Shown piece after piece: positions 15,036 through 22,289 of a stretch of 22,618 bases of DNA. The notes beneath the pieces were generated by a model. It made no database searches. It saw only the letters and a program-made list of their open reading frames with translations, and was not told the origin of the DNA. Position 1 is the stretch's first letter; every line of letters begins with the position of its first letter. The position numbers and the translations under genes were made by a program. Source of the DNA: an uncultured Prevotella sp. (lineage in GTDB: Bacteria > Bacteroidota > Bacteroidia > Bacteroidales > Bacteroidaceae); the NCBI GenBank assembly GCA_900553595.1, contig USEC01000033.1, positions 1 through 22,618 on the forward strand, given 5' to 3'.

Positions 15036-17006
15036 TTAAAACAATTTATCTATATCCACCGACATTCCTATCTGAAATGTCACTCCGTCAGTAATCGGAC
15101 TGTTGAGATAATAGTACTTGGGCTTATATCCCAAGATATTGTCCAAGGCAGCATTCACCTTCACTGCCTTTCCGATGCGCTGGGTCAGCGAGAGTTTCCA
15201 AATGCTGTATGCGGGATATTTTATTCTAATGGTCCCCTTACTTACATCATAATAGTCCTTGTATTCCACATTCTCCACGCCCGAAAGCACACGTCCCTGC
15301 AAACCTATGTTCAGTCCATACAGCTTGCTTATCTGACGGTCGTAGTCGATGCGGGCATTCAAGGCATGCTCGCGAGCCGGAATATACTGGTTGTTGATGG
15401 TATTGCCATTCTTGTCTTTAGGCAGCTGCTCCTTAGTGTAAGCATAGGTCAGCCGCGCACCAAAGCCGTTGCTCCACTTTGCCTGAGCACCTATCTCGCC
15501 GCCACACACGCTATAGTCGTCGAGGTTGGAGTATGGCAGGTAGGGCAACCTGTCGGTAGCCGACTTGAAGTAAGGCGCCGATGTGGCAAGCTTGTTCTTC
15601 ACCTTGTTGTAATATATTGATGTCGTGAAGTTGTAATGTCCCTTGGTGTATTCGGCAGAAAGATTAAAGTTGTGGCTCACTTCCGACTTCAGATCAGCAT
15701 TTCCTTCCACAATCCATATTCCCGACATGTCGAAGTTGTAGTATTTCTCCTTGAGGGTTGGCGCACGAAATCCCATTCCATAGCCGGCACGCAACGCCAG
15801 ATTGCGCAATGGTCTGTAGCAGATGTTGAACTTGGGAGTGAGATGCGACTCCCTGCGGTCAGAGAGATAGTCGTAGCGCAAAGCTCCCACCACTTCCCAC
15901 TTGTCGGCCATGCGCCAGTCGTATTGCGCAAACACATCCCATGTGTCCTGCTTGCGTGTTTCACCGTCAAGATTGGTGTTGTACAGATAGTCGTGCATAT
16001 AGTCGGCGCCAATGGTGAGCATGTCGCCATTGTTCAGCGAATGGTTGTAGAGCATTCTTATCGAATTTTGCACATTGCTGTAATCACGCACATCCAATCG
16101 GGTGATGCGCTGATAATCCGACTTGTCGTATTGGTCGAAAGCATAGCTTGCCTGCAATTCGTCTCTTTCAGAGATATTCCAGTCCATACGCAGACCTCCG
16201 CTGAAGTCACGGTAGCGTTCAGGCTGGTCGGCCGACCTCACCGTCTCGCGGAAGAAGTAGCCGGCACGCCCCGTAAGACGGAAGTTGTCGGCAGGACTCC
16301 ACACCAATTGCTCTTTAAGATTCATTGTCCTGTCGCCGTAAACGGTAGAGATGATGCGTGTCAAGGGATTGGCAGCACTATGCACATCGTAATTGTCGGT
16401 GCTGTTGAAGTTGGCAGTGAGCAGATTGCCCCAATGTCTGCGGTTAAAACCATAGCTTATGCCGTATCGCTGTTCGTTGTGCTTGGCATAACGGGCGTTC
16501 ACGTTAAGTGTCCATGGTCGCCTGTTGCGCTTCGTGATGATGTTGATAACGCCACCAGTAGCGTTGCTGCCATACAGTGCCGACGCCGCACCCTTTACTA
16601 TCTCTATGCGTTCCACGTTGTCCATGTTGAGTCGTGTGAAGTCCACATCGTCCATCGTCTCGCCTGCCAGCCGTTCGCCATCCACAAGGAAGAGCACTCC
16701 CTGCCCGCCAAACCCGGAAAAATTAAGATGGGTCTGTTGGTTCATGGCATACGAGAATTCCACTCCCGGCAGCTCCTGCTGCAACAGGTCCTGCACATTC
16801 GTAGCATCCTGCCTGGCTATATCCTTGGCATTGATGACACGAGTCTGTATCGGAGTCTCTTTCAAGAACTTGGGCGTGCGCGTGCCTGTCACCACCACTT
16901 CGTCAAGAGCAAACTGACGATAGATGGTATCGGGATTAGCCTCTTGCGCAGTTGCAGTCTGTCCGAAGGTGGCAGCCATCAATATGAAGAACAATATATG
17001 TTTCAT
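15036..17006 (-). CDS. TonB-dependent outer-membrane receptor (HmuR-like haem receptor)
   Basis: The 656-residue protein begins with a signal peptide (about 1-21, ending Ala-Thr-Ala-Gln). A TonB-box-like stretch LDEVVVTGTR follows, then a plug domain (about 40-150, with VERIEIVKGAASALYGSNAT and GGVINIITKR) and a beta-barrel ending in Phe. The size and the adjacent HmuY-like gene match haem receptors of the HmuR type in Porphyromonas. It lacks the extra N-terminal carboxypeptidase-like domain of SusC proteins, which argues against glycan import. I use the ATG at 17006, 4 bp after the HmuY stop, because it starts the signal peptide; the longer frame to 17126 overlaps HmuY. Ligand specificity is inferred from context. 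Confidence 0.9.
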   Translation of the reverse strand: MKHILFFILMAATFGQTATAQEANPDTIYRQFALDEVVVTGTRTPKFLKETPIQTRVINAKDIARQDATNVQDLLQQELPGVEFSYAMNQQTHLNFSGFGGQGVLFLVDGERLAGETMDDVDFTRLNMDNVERIEIVKGAASALYGSNATGGVINIITKRNRRPWTLNVNARYAKHNEQRYGISYGFNRRHWGNLLTANFNSTDNYDVHSAANPLTRIISTVYGDRTMNLKEQLVWSPADNFRLTGRAGYFFRETVRSADQPERYRDFSGGLRMDWNISERDELQASYAFDQYDKSDYQRITRLDVRDYSNVQNSIRMLYNHSLNNGDMLTIGADYMHDYLYNTNLDGETRKQDTWDVFAQYDWRMADKWEVVGALRYDYLSDRRESHLTPKFNICYRPLRNLALRAGYGMGFRAPTLKEKYYNFDMSGIWIVEGNADLKSEVSHNFNLSAEYTKGHYNFTTSIYYNKVKNKLATSAPYFKSATDRLPYLPYSNLDDYSVCGGEIGAQAKWSNGFGARLTYAYTKEQLPKDKNGNTINNQYIPAREHALNARIDYDRQISKLYGLNIGLQGRVLSGVENVEYKDYYDVSKGTIRIKYPAYSIWKLSLTQRIGKAVKVNAALDNILGYKPKYYYLNSPITDGVTFQIGMSVDIDKLF

Positions 17007-17010
17007 TTTT

Positions 17011-17838
17011 TTAATAAGGATACTTATAATTGATAGTGAGATAACACTTGGTGCCCTTTGGCGACAGATAGTTCTCCAATTGCAATGCCGCATAACTGCC
17101 ATCCTTGAGGCGCAGTATAAATACATGGTTGTTCATGCTGAATGCCGGTGGCATAGGCGGAATATCCATGCTGAGCCACGACGACAGCACACGGTTGAGT
17201 TCTATCCCCTGCGACGGGACATATCCCAGAAGCATCTGGTCCTGATTGTCCCACACCTCGTTTTCAGTCCATTCGTCTTCGGTGAACACCATATTCCTGA
17301 AGGCATCGCTACTCTCCGGCAGTTCGTCCATCGAAGTGTATGAGGTCTCAAGCACTGCACCGCCATTGGTCCTCACATTGTTGCGATGCACGGCGAAGGT
17401 CCAGTCTTCGGGTTCTGACTGTTCGGATGTAGGCGTGAAAGACGAAAAGGTGCTGTTCTTGATACCTGCCCCAAACACATCAAACCAGTACATGTATTGT
17501 CCGGGTTTCCTGTTCTGTGTGGCAGCAGCATGCCCGGCCTCCGACTCATCCTTGTCGCCGGTGGCGGTCATCGGTATGGGATAAGGCGCAAACTCAGTCT
17601 GCGCCTTCAGCAAGGCTTCCTCATCACCCTCCACAGTGAGCTGGCGCAACAGGTTTAAGTCCACATAATACCAGTTGGTCCAACTGGTGGCATCTATCAC
17701 AAGCTGTCCTTTCGCTGGCACAATCTGTTGCGGCTGGTCGTATATATCGTCAAAAATACCGTTGCAGGCAGTAAGCGTCATCATGCCAATACCTGCAACG
17801 GCTATTTTGAGATGATTCATCATCGTGCAATTCATCAT
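17011..17838 (-). CDS. hmuY: HmuY-like haem-binding lipoprotein
   Basis: HmuY proteins are surface or secreted haemophores of Bacteroidales that pass haem to the partner TonB receptor. The 275-residue product has a lipoprotein signal (lipobox LTAC, Cys25), the family's SWTNWYYVDL (52-61) near the mature start, the signature DWTFAVHRNNVRTNGG (145-160), and a C-terminal strand NHVFILRLKDGSYAALQLEN (237-256). The haem ligands (two His in P. gingivalis, Met in some relatives) cannot be fixed here. Several in-frame ATGs exist (17838, 17835, 17823, 17820); the last two give a shorter, more typical signal peptide. It lies 22 bp after the calycin-like gene and 4 bp before the receptor. Confidence 0.85.
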   Translation of the reverse strand: MMNCTMMNHLKIAVAGIGMMTLTACNGIFDDIYDQPQQIVPAKGQLVIDATSWTNWYYVDLNLLRQLTVEGDEEALLKAQTEFAPYPIPMTATGDKDESEAGHAAATQNRKPGQYMYWFDVFGAGIKNSTFSSFTPTSEQSEPEDWTFAVHRNNVRTNGGAVLETSYTSMDELPESSDAFRNMVFTEDEWTENEVWDNQDQMLLGYVPSQGIELNRVLSSWLSMDIPPMPPAFSMNNHVFILRLKDGSYAALQLENYLSPKGTKCYLTINYKYPY

Positions 17839-17860
17839 CTATAAAAGCATAAATCAGTAA

Positions 17861-18865
17861 TTACTTCCTAAGACATTTCCTGCCATTTACAATAACTATA
17901 CCTTTGTAACTGTCGCTTACGGCCTGCCCATTGAGATTATACTTCCTGCCGCCGCTTTTACTTATATTGTCATTGATAGAAGAAATACCCGTACTGGAAG
18001 TGGCGAATGATGACACAATGCTGAACGGCATCGAGCCCATCTGGAACGTGTTCACGATGTCCGTCATACGGTTGCCGTCATATTTCACCAGTATGTTGTT
18101 ATCCTTCTCTGAATTGAATGTGTATTCACCATCCATGGTCTTATTGCCTTTGTTCTCGGCCATGAAATAGAAACTCAAGCCATCGTCCTTGTAGTCGCGG
18201 TAGAAACCTCCCTTCTCCTCGTCGTATGTCAATCCCTTCACGGTGTAGGTGCCCAGCGTAAGATTGCCCATTACCGTATTGTCGAGACCATAGGTAGGTA
18301 TCTCAACATCCACCTTCTGCACATCACCATCCATATACTTTCGAACATTGTATGTTACGCCATCATTCGAATAGGTGTACATACCCCCAACGCTGACATT
18401 GATAGCACTGCTTACTGGCTTTACATAATAAGCATCAATGTTGTATGTCAGGTCAAACGGCATAGAGCCATACTTGAATACAGCCTTCAAACTGAATGAG
18501 TTGTCGGCCATGTTGTAAGAACCCGAAATTGACGAACCCTTAACAGTCTTTTTTTCTCCATCGACATCAACATCCAATGTAAATGTTTGTTCGGCAAACG
18601 TTATCACATGATTCTCACCCATGGTAAAAGCCACGTTCTCGATGGTGAACGAAGGAATTGCTGCCATGCCCTTCATTGTAGGCAGGGTGATGCTGCCAGT
18701 ACTCATACTTGCCATCTCAAACTTAATCGTGTCGCTGGCATTATTTGTAGTCTGTGTCAATACTTGTGTTGACGAAGTGCCTGCGAATTTCAAGGCACCA
18801 TGCATCTGCGCCATAGCACTACTTGCCAATAACGCAGCAAAAATAAGTGTATAGATTTTCTTCAT
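17861..18865 (-). CDS. Secreted calycin-like domain protein with Prevotella-type C-terminal tail
   Basis: The 334-residue protein has a signal peptide (about 1-19, ending Ala-Met-Ala-Gln). Two similar beta-rich segments follow (about 45-150 and 185-290), each closing with a Gly-Ser-Met-Pro-Phe strand (FKYGSMPF and FQMGSMPF), which points to a duplicated lipocalin-like barrel of the calycin-like family of Bacteroidales. The last ~30 residues (GGRKYNLNGQAVSD...GIVIVNGRK) resemble a tail shared by many Prevotella secreted proteins. As first gene of the haem operon, it may bind haem or another hydrophobic ligand; that is inference. The promoter lies about 50 bp upstream. Confidence 0.8.
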   Translation of the reverse strand: MKKIYTLIFAALLASSAMAQMHGALKFAGTSSTQVLTQTTNNASDTIKFEMASMSTGSITLPTMKGMAAIPSFTIENVAFTMGENHVITFAEQTFTLDVDVDGEKKTVKGSSISGSYNMADNSFSLKAVFKYGSMPFDLTYNIDAYYVKPVSSAINVSVGGMYTYSNDGVTYNVRKYMDGDVQKVDVEIPTYGLDNTVMGNLTLGTYTVKGLTYDEEKGGFYRDYKDDGLSFYFMAENKGNKTMDGEYTFNSEKDNNILVKYDGNRMTDIVNTFQMGSMPFSIVSSFATSSTGISSINDNISKSGGRKYNLNGQAVSDSYKGIVIVNGRKCLRK

Positions 18866-18890
18866 ATAATTGGTAAAAAAATGATTGTAA

Positions 18891-18957
18891 CTATTTCAAA
18901 GCTTTTTCAGGTGCAAAATTAAGACAACTTTAAATTTCATACAATACTTTGAAATAG
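18891..18957. promoter_or_regulatory. 11-bp inverted repeat bracketing the haem promoter (candidate operator)
   Basis: CTATTTCAAAG (18891-18901) and CTTTGAAATAG (18947-18957) are exact inverted copies. One lies just downstream of the predicted start of transcription and the other just upstream of the -33 box, with centres 56 bp apart. That fits a pair of regulator sites around the promoter, for instance for an iron or haem regulator. The regulator is unknown. Confidence 0.55.
18914..18945 (-). promoter_or_regulatory. Promoter of the haem operon
   Basis: On the minus strand TAATTTTG (18921 to 18914) is an exact TAnnTTTG. A TTG (18944 to 18942) lies 20 bp upstream, the normal spacing for Bacteroidetes -33/-7 promoters. 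Transcription would begin near 18907, about 40 nt before the first start codon. Confidence 0.65.
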
Positions 18958-19048
18958 GTATTCTTATTAAGGCTTCCACTCATCCTGTGTGCACACAATA
19001 CTATAAGAAGGCTCGTTTTCCAAAACCCTCAAAGCATTATGTACCGTC

Positions 19049-19130
19049 GGGGAAAAACTTGGAGTTGATTCGTTAATATTGCAGAGTTAGGCTTGTTAAT
19101 ATTGCTGAGTTAGATTTGTTAATACTGATG
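19049..19130. repeat. 23-bp tandem repeat, about 2.5 units
   Basis: Units at 19072-19094 and 19095-19117 share GTTAATATTGCWGAGTTAGR, and a partial third starts at 19118. A degenerate unit precedes them (19049-19071). GTC(G/C)GG-AAAAACTT-like strings occur on both sides (about 19047-19060 and 19130-19144). Confidence 0.65.
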
Positions 19131-19363
19131 TCCGGTAAAAACTTTTACCTACGGGTTCCGCAAAGCGGGACCTCTATGCGAAACCCACTGCAAGCCGCGG
19201 AGCGGCGCAGCTGTGGGTATAACTGCATGAGAGGACAATGTTCCGCGAAGCGGGACTTATACATTCTGATGACAGCCAATGGCATAAATTCCCCATCCGT
19301 GGAGTCGTGCCTTGTGTCCTTAACAACCAACAGCTACGCCGCTCCGCGGTTTGCAGTGGGTTT
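19129..19363. repeat. Composite inverted-repeat element (MITE-like)
   Basis: Arms at 19181-19216 and 19327-19363 are inverted copies of about 36 bp with two mismatches and one gap; both contain CCGCGGAGCGGCG or its complement. Two 17-bp direct repeats GTTCCGC(A/G)AAGCGGGAC, each a small hairpin, lie at 19155-19171 and 19240-19256. The left edge carries the motif also found inverted at 233-251 (19129-19147). No transposase is present. It looks like a non-autonomous or decayed element. Confidence 0.65.
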
Positions 19364-19408
19364 AACTTCCGGCGAAGGCTAACTTCCGATAACTTCCGTT
19401 TCGACAGC
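19361..19408. repeat. Right-end fragment of the nested-palindrome repeat, copy C
   Basis: This segment matches the right ends of copies A and B (TTTAACTTCCGGCGAAG, then TTCCGATAA, then a GTTT(T/C)GACA(G/C) close). The left two thirds are missing and replaced by the arm of the composite element at 19129-19363. Confidence 0.6.
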
Positions 19409-19424
19409 TCACTCCTTCAAGTTT

Positions 19425-19488
19425 AGGAAGACTTAGAAAGACCCAGGAAGGCTCACTCTTTCGGGCTTAGAGAGGCTTAGAAAGGCTC
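19425..19488. repeat. 10-bp purine-rich repeat array
   Basis: Decamers of the form AGRRAGRCYY follow one another at 19425, 19435, 19445, 19469 and 19479. They are interrupted once by a 14-bp divergent unit (19455-19468). The 10-bp period is close to one DNA helical turn. Confidence 0.6.
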
Positions 19489-19543
19489 TCAACACTGCGC
19501 AAGTCTGCCAATTATGCGCTCGGCTTCGCCGCTTGCTTTGCAA

Positions 19544-19577
19544 GAATTATGAATTATAAATTGTGAATTATGAATTA
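19544..19577. repeat. 13-bp direct repeat GAATTATGAATTA, two copies
   Basis: Identical copies lie at 19544-19556 and 19565-19577, 21 bp apart, in very AT-rich sequence immediately 3' of the ribosomal operon terminator. Confidence 0.6.
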
Positions 19578-19612
19578 AAAAAAGCCCGCCGGCATTATAC
19601 CGACGGGCTTTA
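19577..19612 (-). terminator. Intrinsic terminator of the alpha ribosomal operon
   Basis: On the minus strand AAAGCCCGTCGG pairs with CCGGCGGGCTTT (one G-U pair) and runs into seven T. It lies 28 bp after the rplQ stop. Confidence 0.88.
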
Positions 19613-19639
19613 ATTATAAAGATAAAGTCGTGCTCTGGA

Positions 19640-20128
19640 TTATTCAGCCTTAGGCTCTTCAGCTACGGGTGCCTCAGTAGCGGGAGCTTCTGTTGCAGGA
19701 GCCTCGGCAGCAACCGACTTGCGGCTACGGCGTGTCTTCTTGGTAGCCTTAGCGGTCTTGGCCATGTTCTCGTCGAAATCAACGAGCTCGATGAATGCAA
19801 TCTGAGCAGCGTCACCCTTACGAACACCGAGCTTGATGATACGGGTGTAGCCACCGGGACGGTCGGCCACCTTCTCTGCTACGACTCCGAAGAGTTCCTT
19901 CAGCGCGTACTTGTTCTGCAGGTAGCTGAACACTACACGGCGAGAGTTGGTGCTGTCGTCCTTAGAGCGTGTGATGAGCGGCTCTACATACATTTTCAAG
20001 GCCTTAGCCTTTGCGAGGGTCGTAGTGATTCTTTTGTGCATAATCAGCGAGATGGCCATGTTTGCGAGCATGGCGCTACGATGAGATGCAGTACGACCCA
20101 GATGGTTGAATTTCTTATTGTGTCTCAT
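19640..20128 (-). CDS. rplQ: 50S ribosomal protein L17
   Basis: A large-subunit protein near the peptide exit tunnel. The first ~115 residues are canonical: the start MRHNKKFNHLGRTASHRSAM, LITRSKDD and the GGYTRIIKLG segment. The 162-residue length exceeds the ~120 of E. coli because of a C-terminal tail (about 124-162), first Lys/Arg-rich and then Ala/Pro/Glu-rich with APATEAPATEAPVAEEP. Such tails occur in Bacteroidetes L17 and are probably disordered. Last gene of the alpha operon, 6 bp after rpoA, with a terminator behind it. Confidence 0.97.
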   Translation of the reverse strand: MRHNKKFNHLGRTASHRSAMLANMAISLIMHKRITTTLAKAKALKMYVEPLITRSKDDSTNSRRVVFSYLQNKYALKELFGVVAEKVADRPGGYTRIIKLGVRKGDAAQIAFIELVDFDENMAKTAKATKKTRRSRKSVAAEAPATEAPATEAPVAEEPKAE

Positions 20129-20134
20129 TTGTTG

Positions 20135-21127
20135 TTATTCTTTATCTAATTTATATTGAGAAATGTCGGTTCCAAACGACAGATTCATACGATCGAGCAA
20201 ATCATCAAGCTCAGAAAGCGATTTCTTACCGAAGTTGCGGAACTTCAAGAGGTCGGTCTTGTTGTACTGTACAAGGTCGCCAAGAGTCTCTACATCGGCT
20301 GCCTTCAGACAGTTGAGGGCACGAACGGAGAGGTTCAGGTCCACAAGCTTTGTCTTAAGCTGCTGGCGCATGTGAAGCACTTCCTCGTCGAACTCCTGGT
20401 TTGACTCGTGCTCAGGGCTTTCGAGAGTTATCTTCTCGTCGCTGAAGAGCATGAAGTGCTGGATGAGAATCTTGGCTGCCTCCTTAAGGGCATCCTTCGG
20501 GTGAATGGAACCATCCGTCGTTACTTCAAGGACGAGCTTGTCGTAGTCGGTCTTCTGCTCGACACGGTAAGGCTCGACAGCATATTTCACGTTGCGGATA
20601 GGGGTATAGATAGAATCGATTGGAATTACATTGACATCAGTACAGAACTCACGGTTCTCGTCGGCAGTGATGTAACCACGGCCCTTGTTGATAGTGAGGT
20701 CAATCTGCATTGAAGCCTTTGCGTCTAAATGACAAATCACCAAATCAGGGTTTAACACTTCAAATCCAGTCAGATACTTGCCTATATCACCTGCTTTGAA
20801 TTCGGTGGAATTCTCTACGGTGATACTAACTTTTTCGTTCTCGAATTCTTCTACTACTTGCTTGAATCTTACTTGCTTCAAATTCAAGATAATGTTAGTG
20901 ACATCCTCCTTTACTCCGGGCACTGAGGAGAATTCATGCTCAACACCGCCAATCTTGATGGTGTTGATGGCATAACCCTCAAGCGACGAAAGAAGAATGC
21001 GGCGCAGGGCGTTACCGATGGTAACACCAAATCCTGGCTCCAACGGACGGAATTCGAACTTTCCGAACTTGTCGTTGGACTCCAACATTACAACTTTGTC
21101 AGGTTTTTGAAATGCTAATATCGCCAT
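20135..21127 (-). CDS. rpoA: DNA-directed RNA polymerase subunit alpha
   Basis: The assembly platform of RNA polymerase. The 330 residues comprise the N-terminal dimerisation domain (about 1-235, with FEFRPLEPGFGVTIGNALRR and ILLSSLEGYAI) and the C-terminal domain that contacts UP elements and activators (about 262-330, with LSVRALNCLKAADVETLGDL and FGKKSLSELDDLL). The length is normal. It lies 11 bp after rpsD and 6 bp before rplQ. Confidence 0.98.
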   Translation of the reverse strand: MAILAFQKPDKVVMLESNDKFGKFEFRPLEPGFGVTIGNALRRILLSSLEGYAINTIKIGGVEHEFSSVPGVKEDVTNIILNLKQVRFKQVVEEFENEKVSITVENSTEFKAGDIGKYLTGFEVLNPDLVICHLDAKASMQIDLTINKGRGYITADENREFCTDVNVIPIDSIYTPIRNVKYAVEPYRVEQKTDYDKLVLEVTTDGSIHPKDALKEAAKILIQHFMLFSDEKITLESPEHESNQEFDEEVLHMRQQLKTKLVDLNLSVRALNCLKAADVETLGDLVQYNKTDLLKFRNFGKKSLSELDDLLDRMNLSFGTDISQYKLDKE

Positions 21128-21138
21128 TAATTCAATGA

Positions 21139-21744
21139 TTATTTAGAGTACAACTCAACGATTAACTGTTCCTTGATGTTTTCAGGGATGTCGGCACGCT
21201 CCGGCTTGTGGAGGAACTTGCCGCTCTTTGTTGTGGCATCCCACTCAATCCAAGGATATTTGCTGTGGTTGAAACCTGCGAGTGCAGCCTCGATTACCTC
21301 AAGAGACTTTGCCTTCTCGCGCACACCTACAACCTGACCCGGCTTTACAGAGTAAGAAGGAATGTTCACTACCTGACCATCAACAACGATGTGCTTGTGG
21401 CCTACGAGCTGACGGGCAGCTGCGCGGGTAGGAGCAAGACCCAAACGGAACACTACGTTGTCGAGGCGGCTCTCGAGATTCTGGAGCAGAACCTCACCGG
21501 TGATACCGTCGGCCTTGGCTGCCTTCTCGAACATGTTGCGGAACTGACGCTCCAGAACACCGTAAGTGTACTTAGCCTTCTGCTTCTCTGCCAACATGAC
21601 ACCGTACTCAGACATCTTGCGACGACGGTTGTTGCCATGCTGTCCAGGAGGGAAGTTTCTCTTGGACAAAACTTTGTCAGCGCCGAAAATGGGTTCACCA
21701 AAACGGCGTGCAATCTTAGATTTCGGACCTATATATTTAGCCAT
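21139..21744 (-). CDS. rpsD: 30S ribosomal protein S4
   Basis: A primary 16S rRNA binder that nucleates small-subunit assembly; in E. coli it also represses the alpha operon. The 201 residues begin MAKYIGPKSKIARRFGEPIF, the short-N-terminus form seen in Bacteroidetes. The S4 RNA-binding domain (about 92-155) contains LESRLDNVVFRLGLAPTRAA and RQLVGHKHIVVDG. No zinc-binding Cys cluster is present. A hairpin lies in the gap before it. Confidence 0.98.
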   Translation of the reverse strand: MAKYIGPKSKIARRFGEPIFGADKVLSKRNFPPGQHGNNRRRKMSEYGVMLAEKQKAKYTYGVLERQFRNMFEKAAKADGITGEVLLQNLESRLDNVVFRLGLAPTRAAARQLVGHKHIVVDGQVVNIPSYSVKPGQVVGVREKAKSLEVIEAALAGFNHSKYPWIEWDATTKSGKFLHKPERADIPENIKEQLIVELYSK

Positions 21745-21787
21745 AATATAAAAATATGCTTGATTTGTTGTTTGTATCTTTATTGTA

Positions 21788-21808
21788 TCGCGGGCATTTC
21801 ACCCGCGA
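21788..21808. promoter_or_regulatory. GC-rich hairpin between rpsK and rpsD
   Basis: TCGCGGG and CCCGCGA form a perfect 7-bp stem with a 7-nt loop in the 75-bp rpsK-rpsD gap, in otherwise AT-rich sequence. No T-tract follows, so it is more likely an RNA processing, stability or regulatory element than a terminator. Confidence 0.5.
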
Positions 21809-21819
21809 AAGGGAAGTTG

Positions 21820-22209
21820 TTATACCTTACGACGCTTCGGAGGACGGCAGCCGTTGTGCGGAAGCGGAGTAACATCAACGATTTCTGTAATCTCGATGCC
21901 TGTGCTGTGCACGCCACGGATTGCAGACTCACGGCCGTTACCCGGACCCTTAACATATGCCTTTACCTTGCGCAAACCGAGCTCGAAAGCCACCTTAGCG
22001 CAATCCTCTGCTGCCATCTGGGCTGCGTACGGTGTGTTCTTCTTAGAACCACGGAAACCCATTTTACCTGCAGAAGACCAAGAAATTACCTGTCCCTCGC
22101 TGTTTGCTAAAGATACAATGATGTTGTTGAATGAGCTGTGAACGTGAAGCTGTCCGATAGCGTCAATCTTTACATTTCTTTTTTTAGATGTTGCTGTTTT
22201 CTTTGCCAT
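21820..22209 (-). CDS. rpsK: 30S ribosomal protein S11
   Basis: A small-subunit platform protein next to the E-site mRNA path. The 129 residues contain the family core: HVHSSFNNIIVSLANSEGQV, WSSAGKMGFRGSKKNTPYAA, and the C-terminal THIEIT-equivalent TGIEITEIVDVTPLPHNGCR followed by PPKRRKV. Length and termini are normal. An 80-bp gap separates it from rpsM upstream. Confidence 0.98.
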   Translation of the reverse strand: MAKKTATSKKRNVKIDAIGQLHVHSSFNNIIVSLANSEGQVISWSSAGKMGFRGSKKNTPYAAQMAAEDCAKVAFELGLRKVKAYVKGPGNGRESAIRGVHSTGIEITEIVDVTPLPHNGCRPPKRRKV

Positions 22210-22289
22210 AATCTTTTTTAGTTAAAAGTTAAAAGTTAAAAGTCCACCCGTCAGTCACTGACCGGCATGACTTCGCTTTCAACTAAATT
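22210..22289. repeat. rpsM-rpsK gap with a 7-bp triplet repeat and small hairpin
   Basis: GTTAAAA occurs three times in tandem (22221-22241). GTCAG-TCA-CTGAC forms a small palindrome at 22250-22262. The gap is long for this operon. The role is unknown. Confidence 0.5.

Noticed and set aside
15636..17033. 465-codon plus-strand ORF opposite the TonB receptor
   Set aside because: Antisense shadow of a gene with clear signal peptide, plug and barrel; the translation has no recognisable family.
19145..19330. 61-codon minus-strand ORF inside the composite repeat
   Set aside because: It lies within inverted-repeat sequence; the translation reflects the repeat arms.
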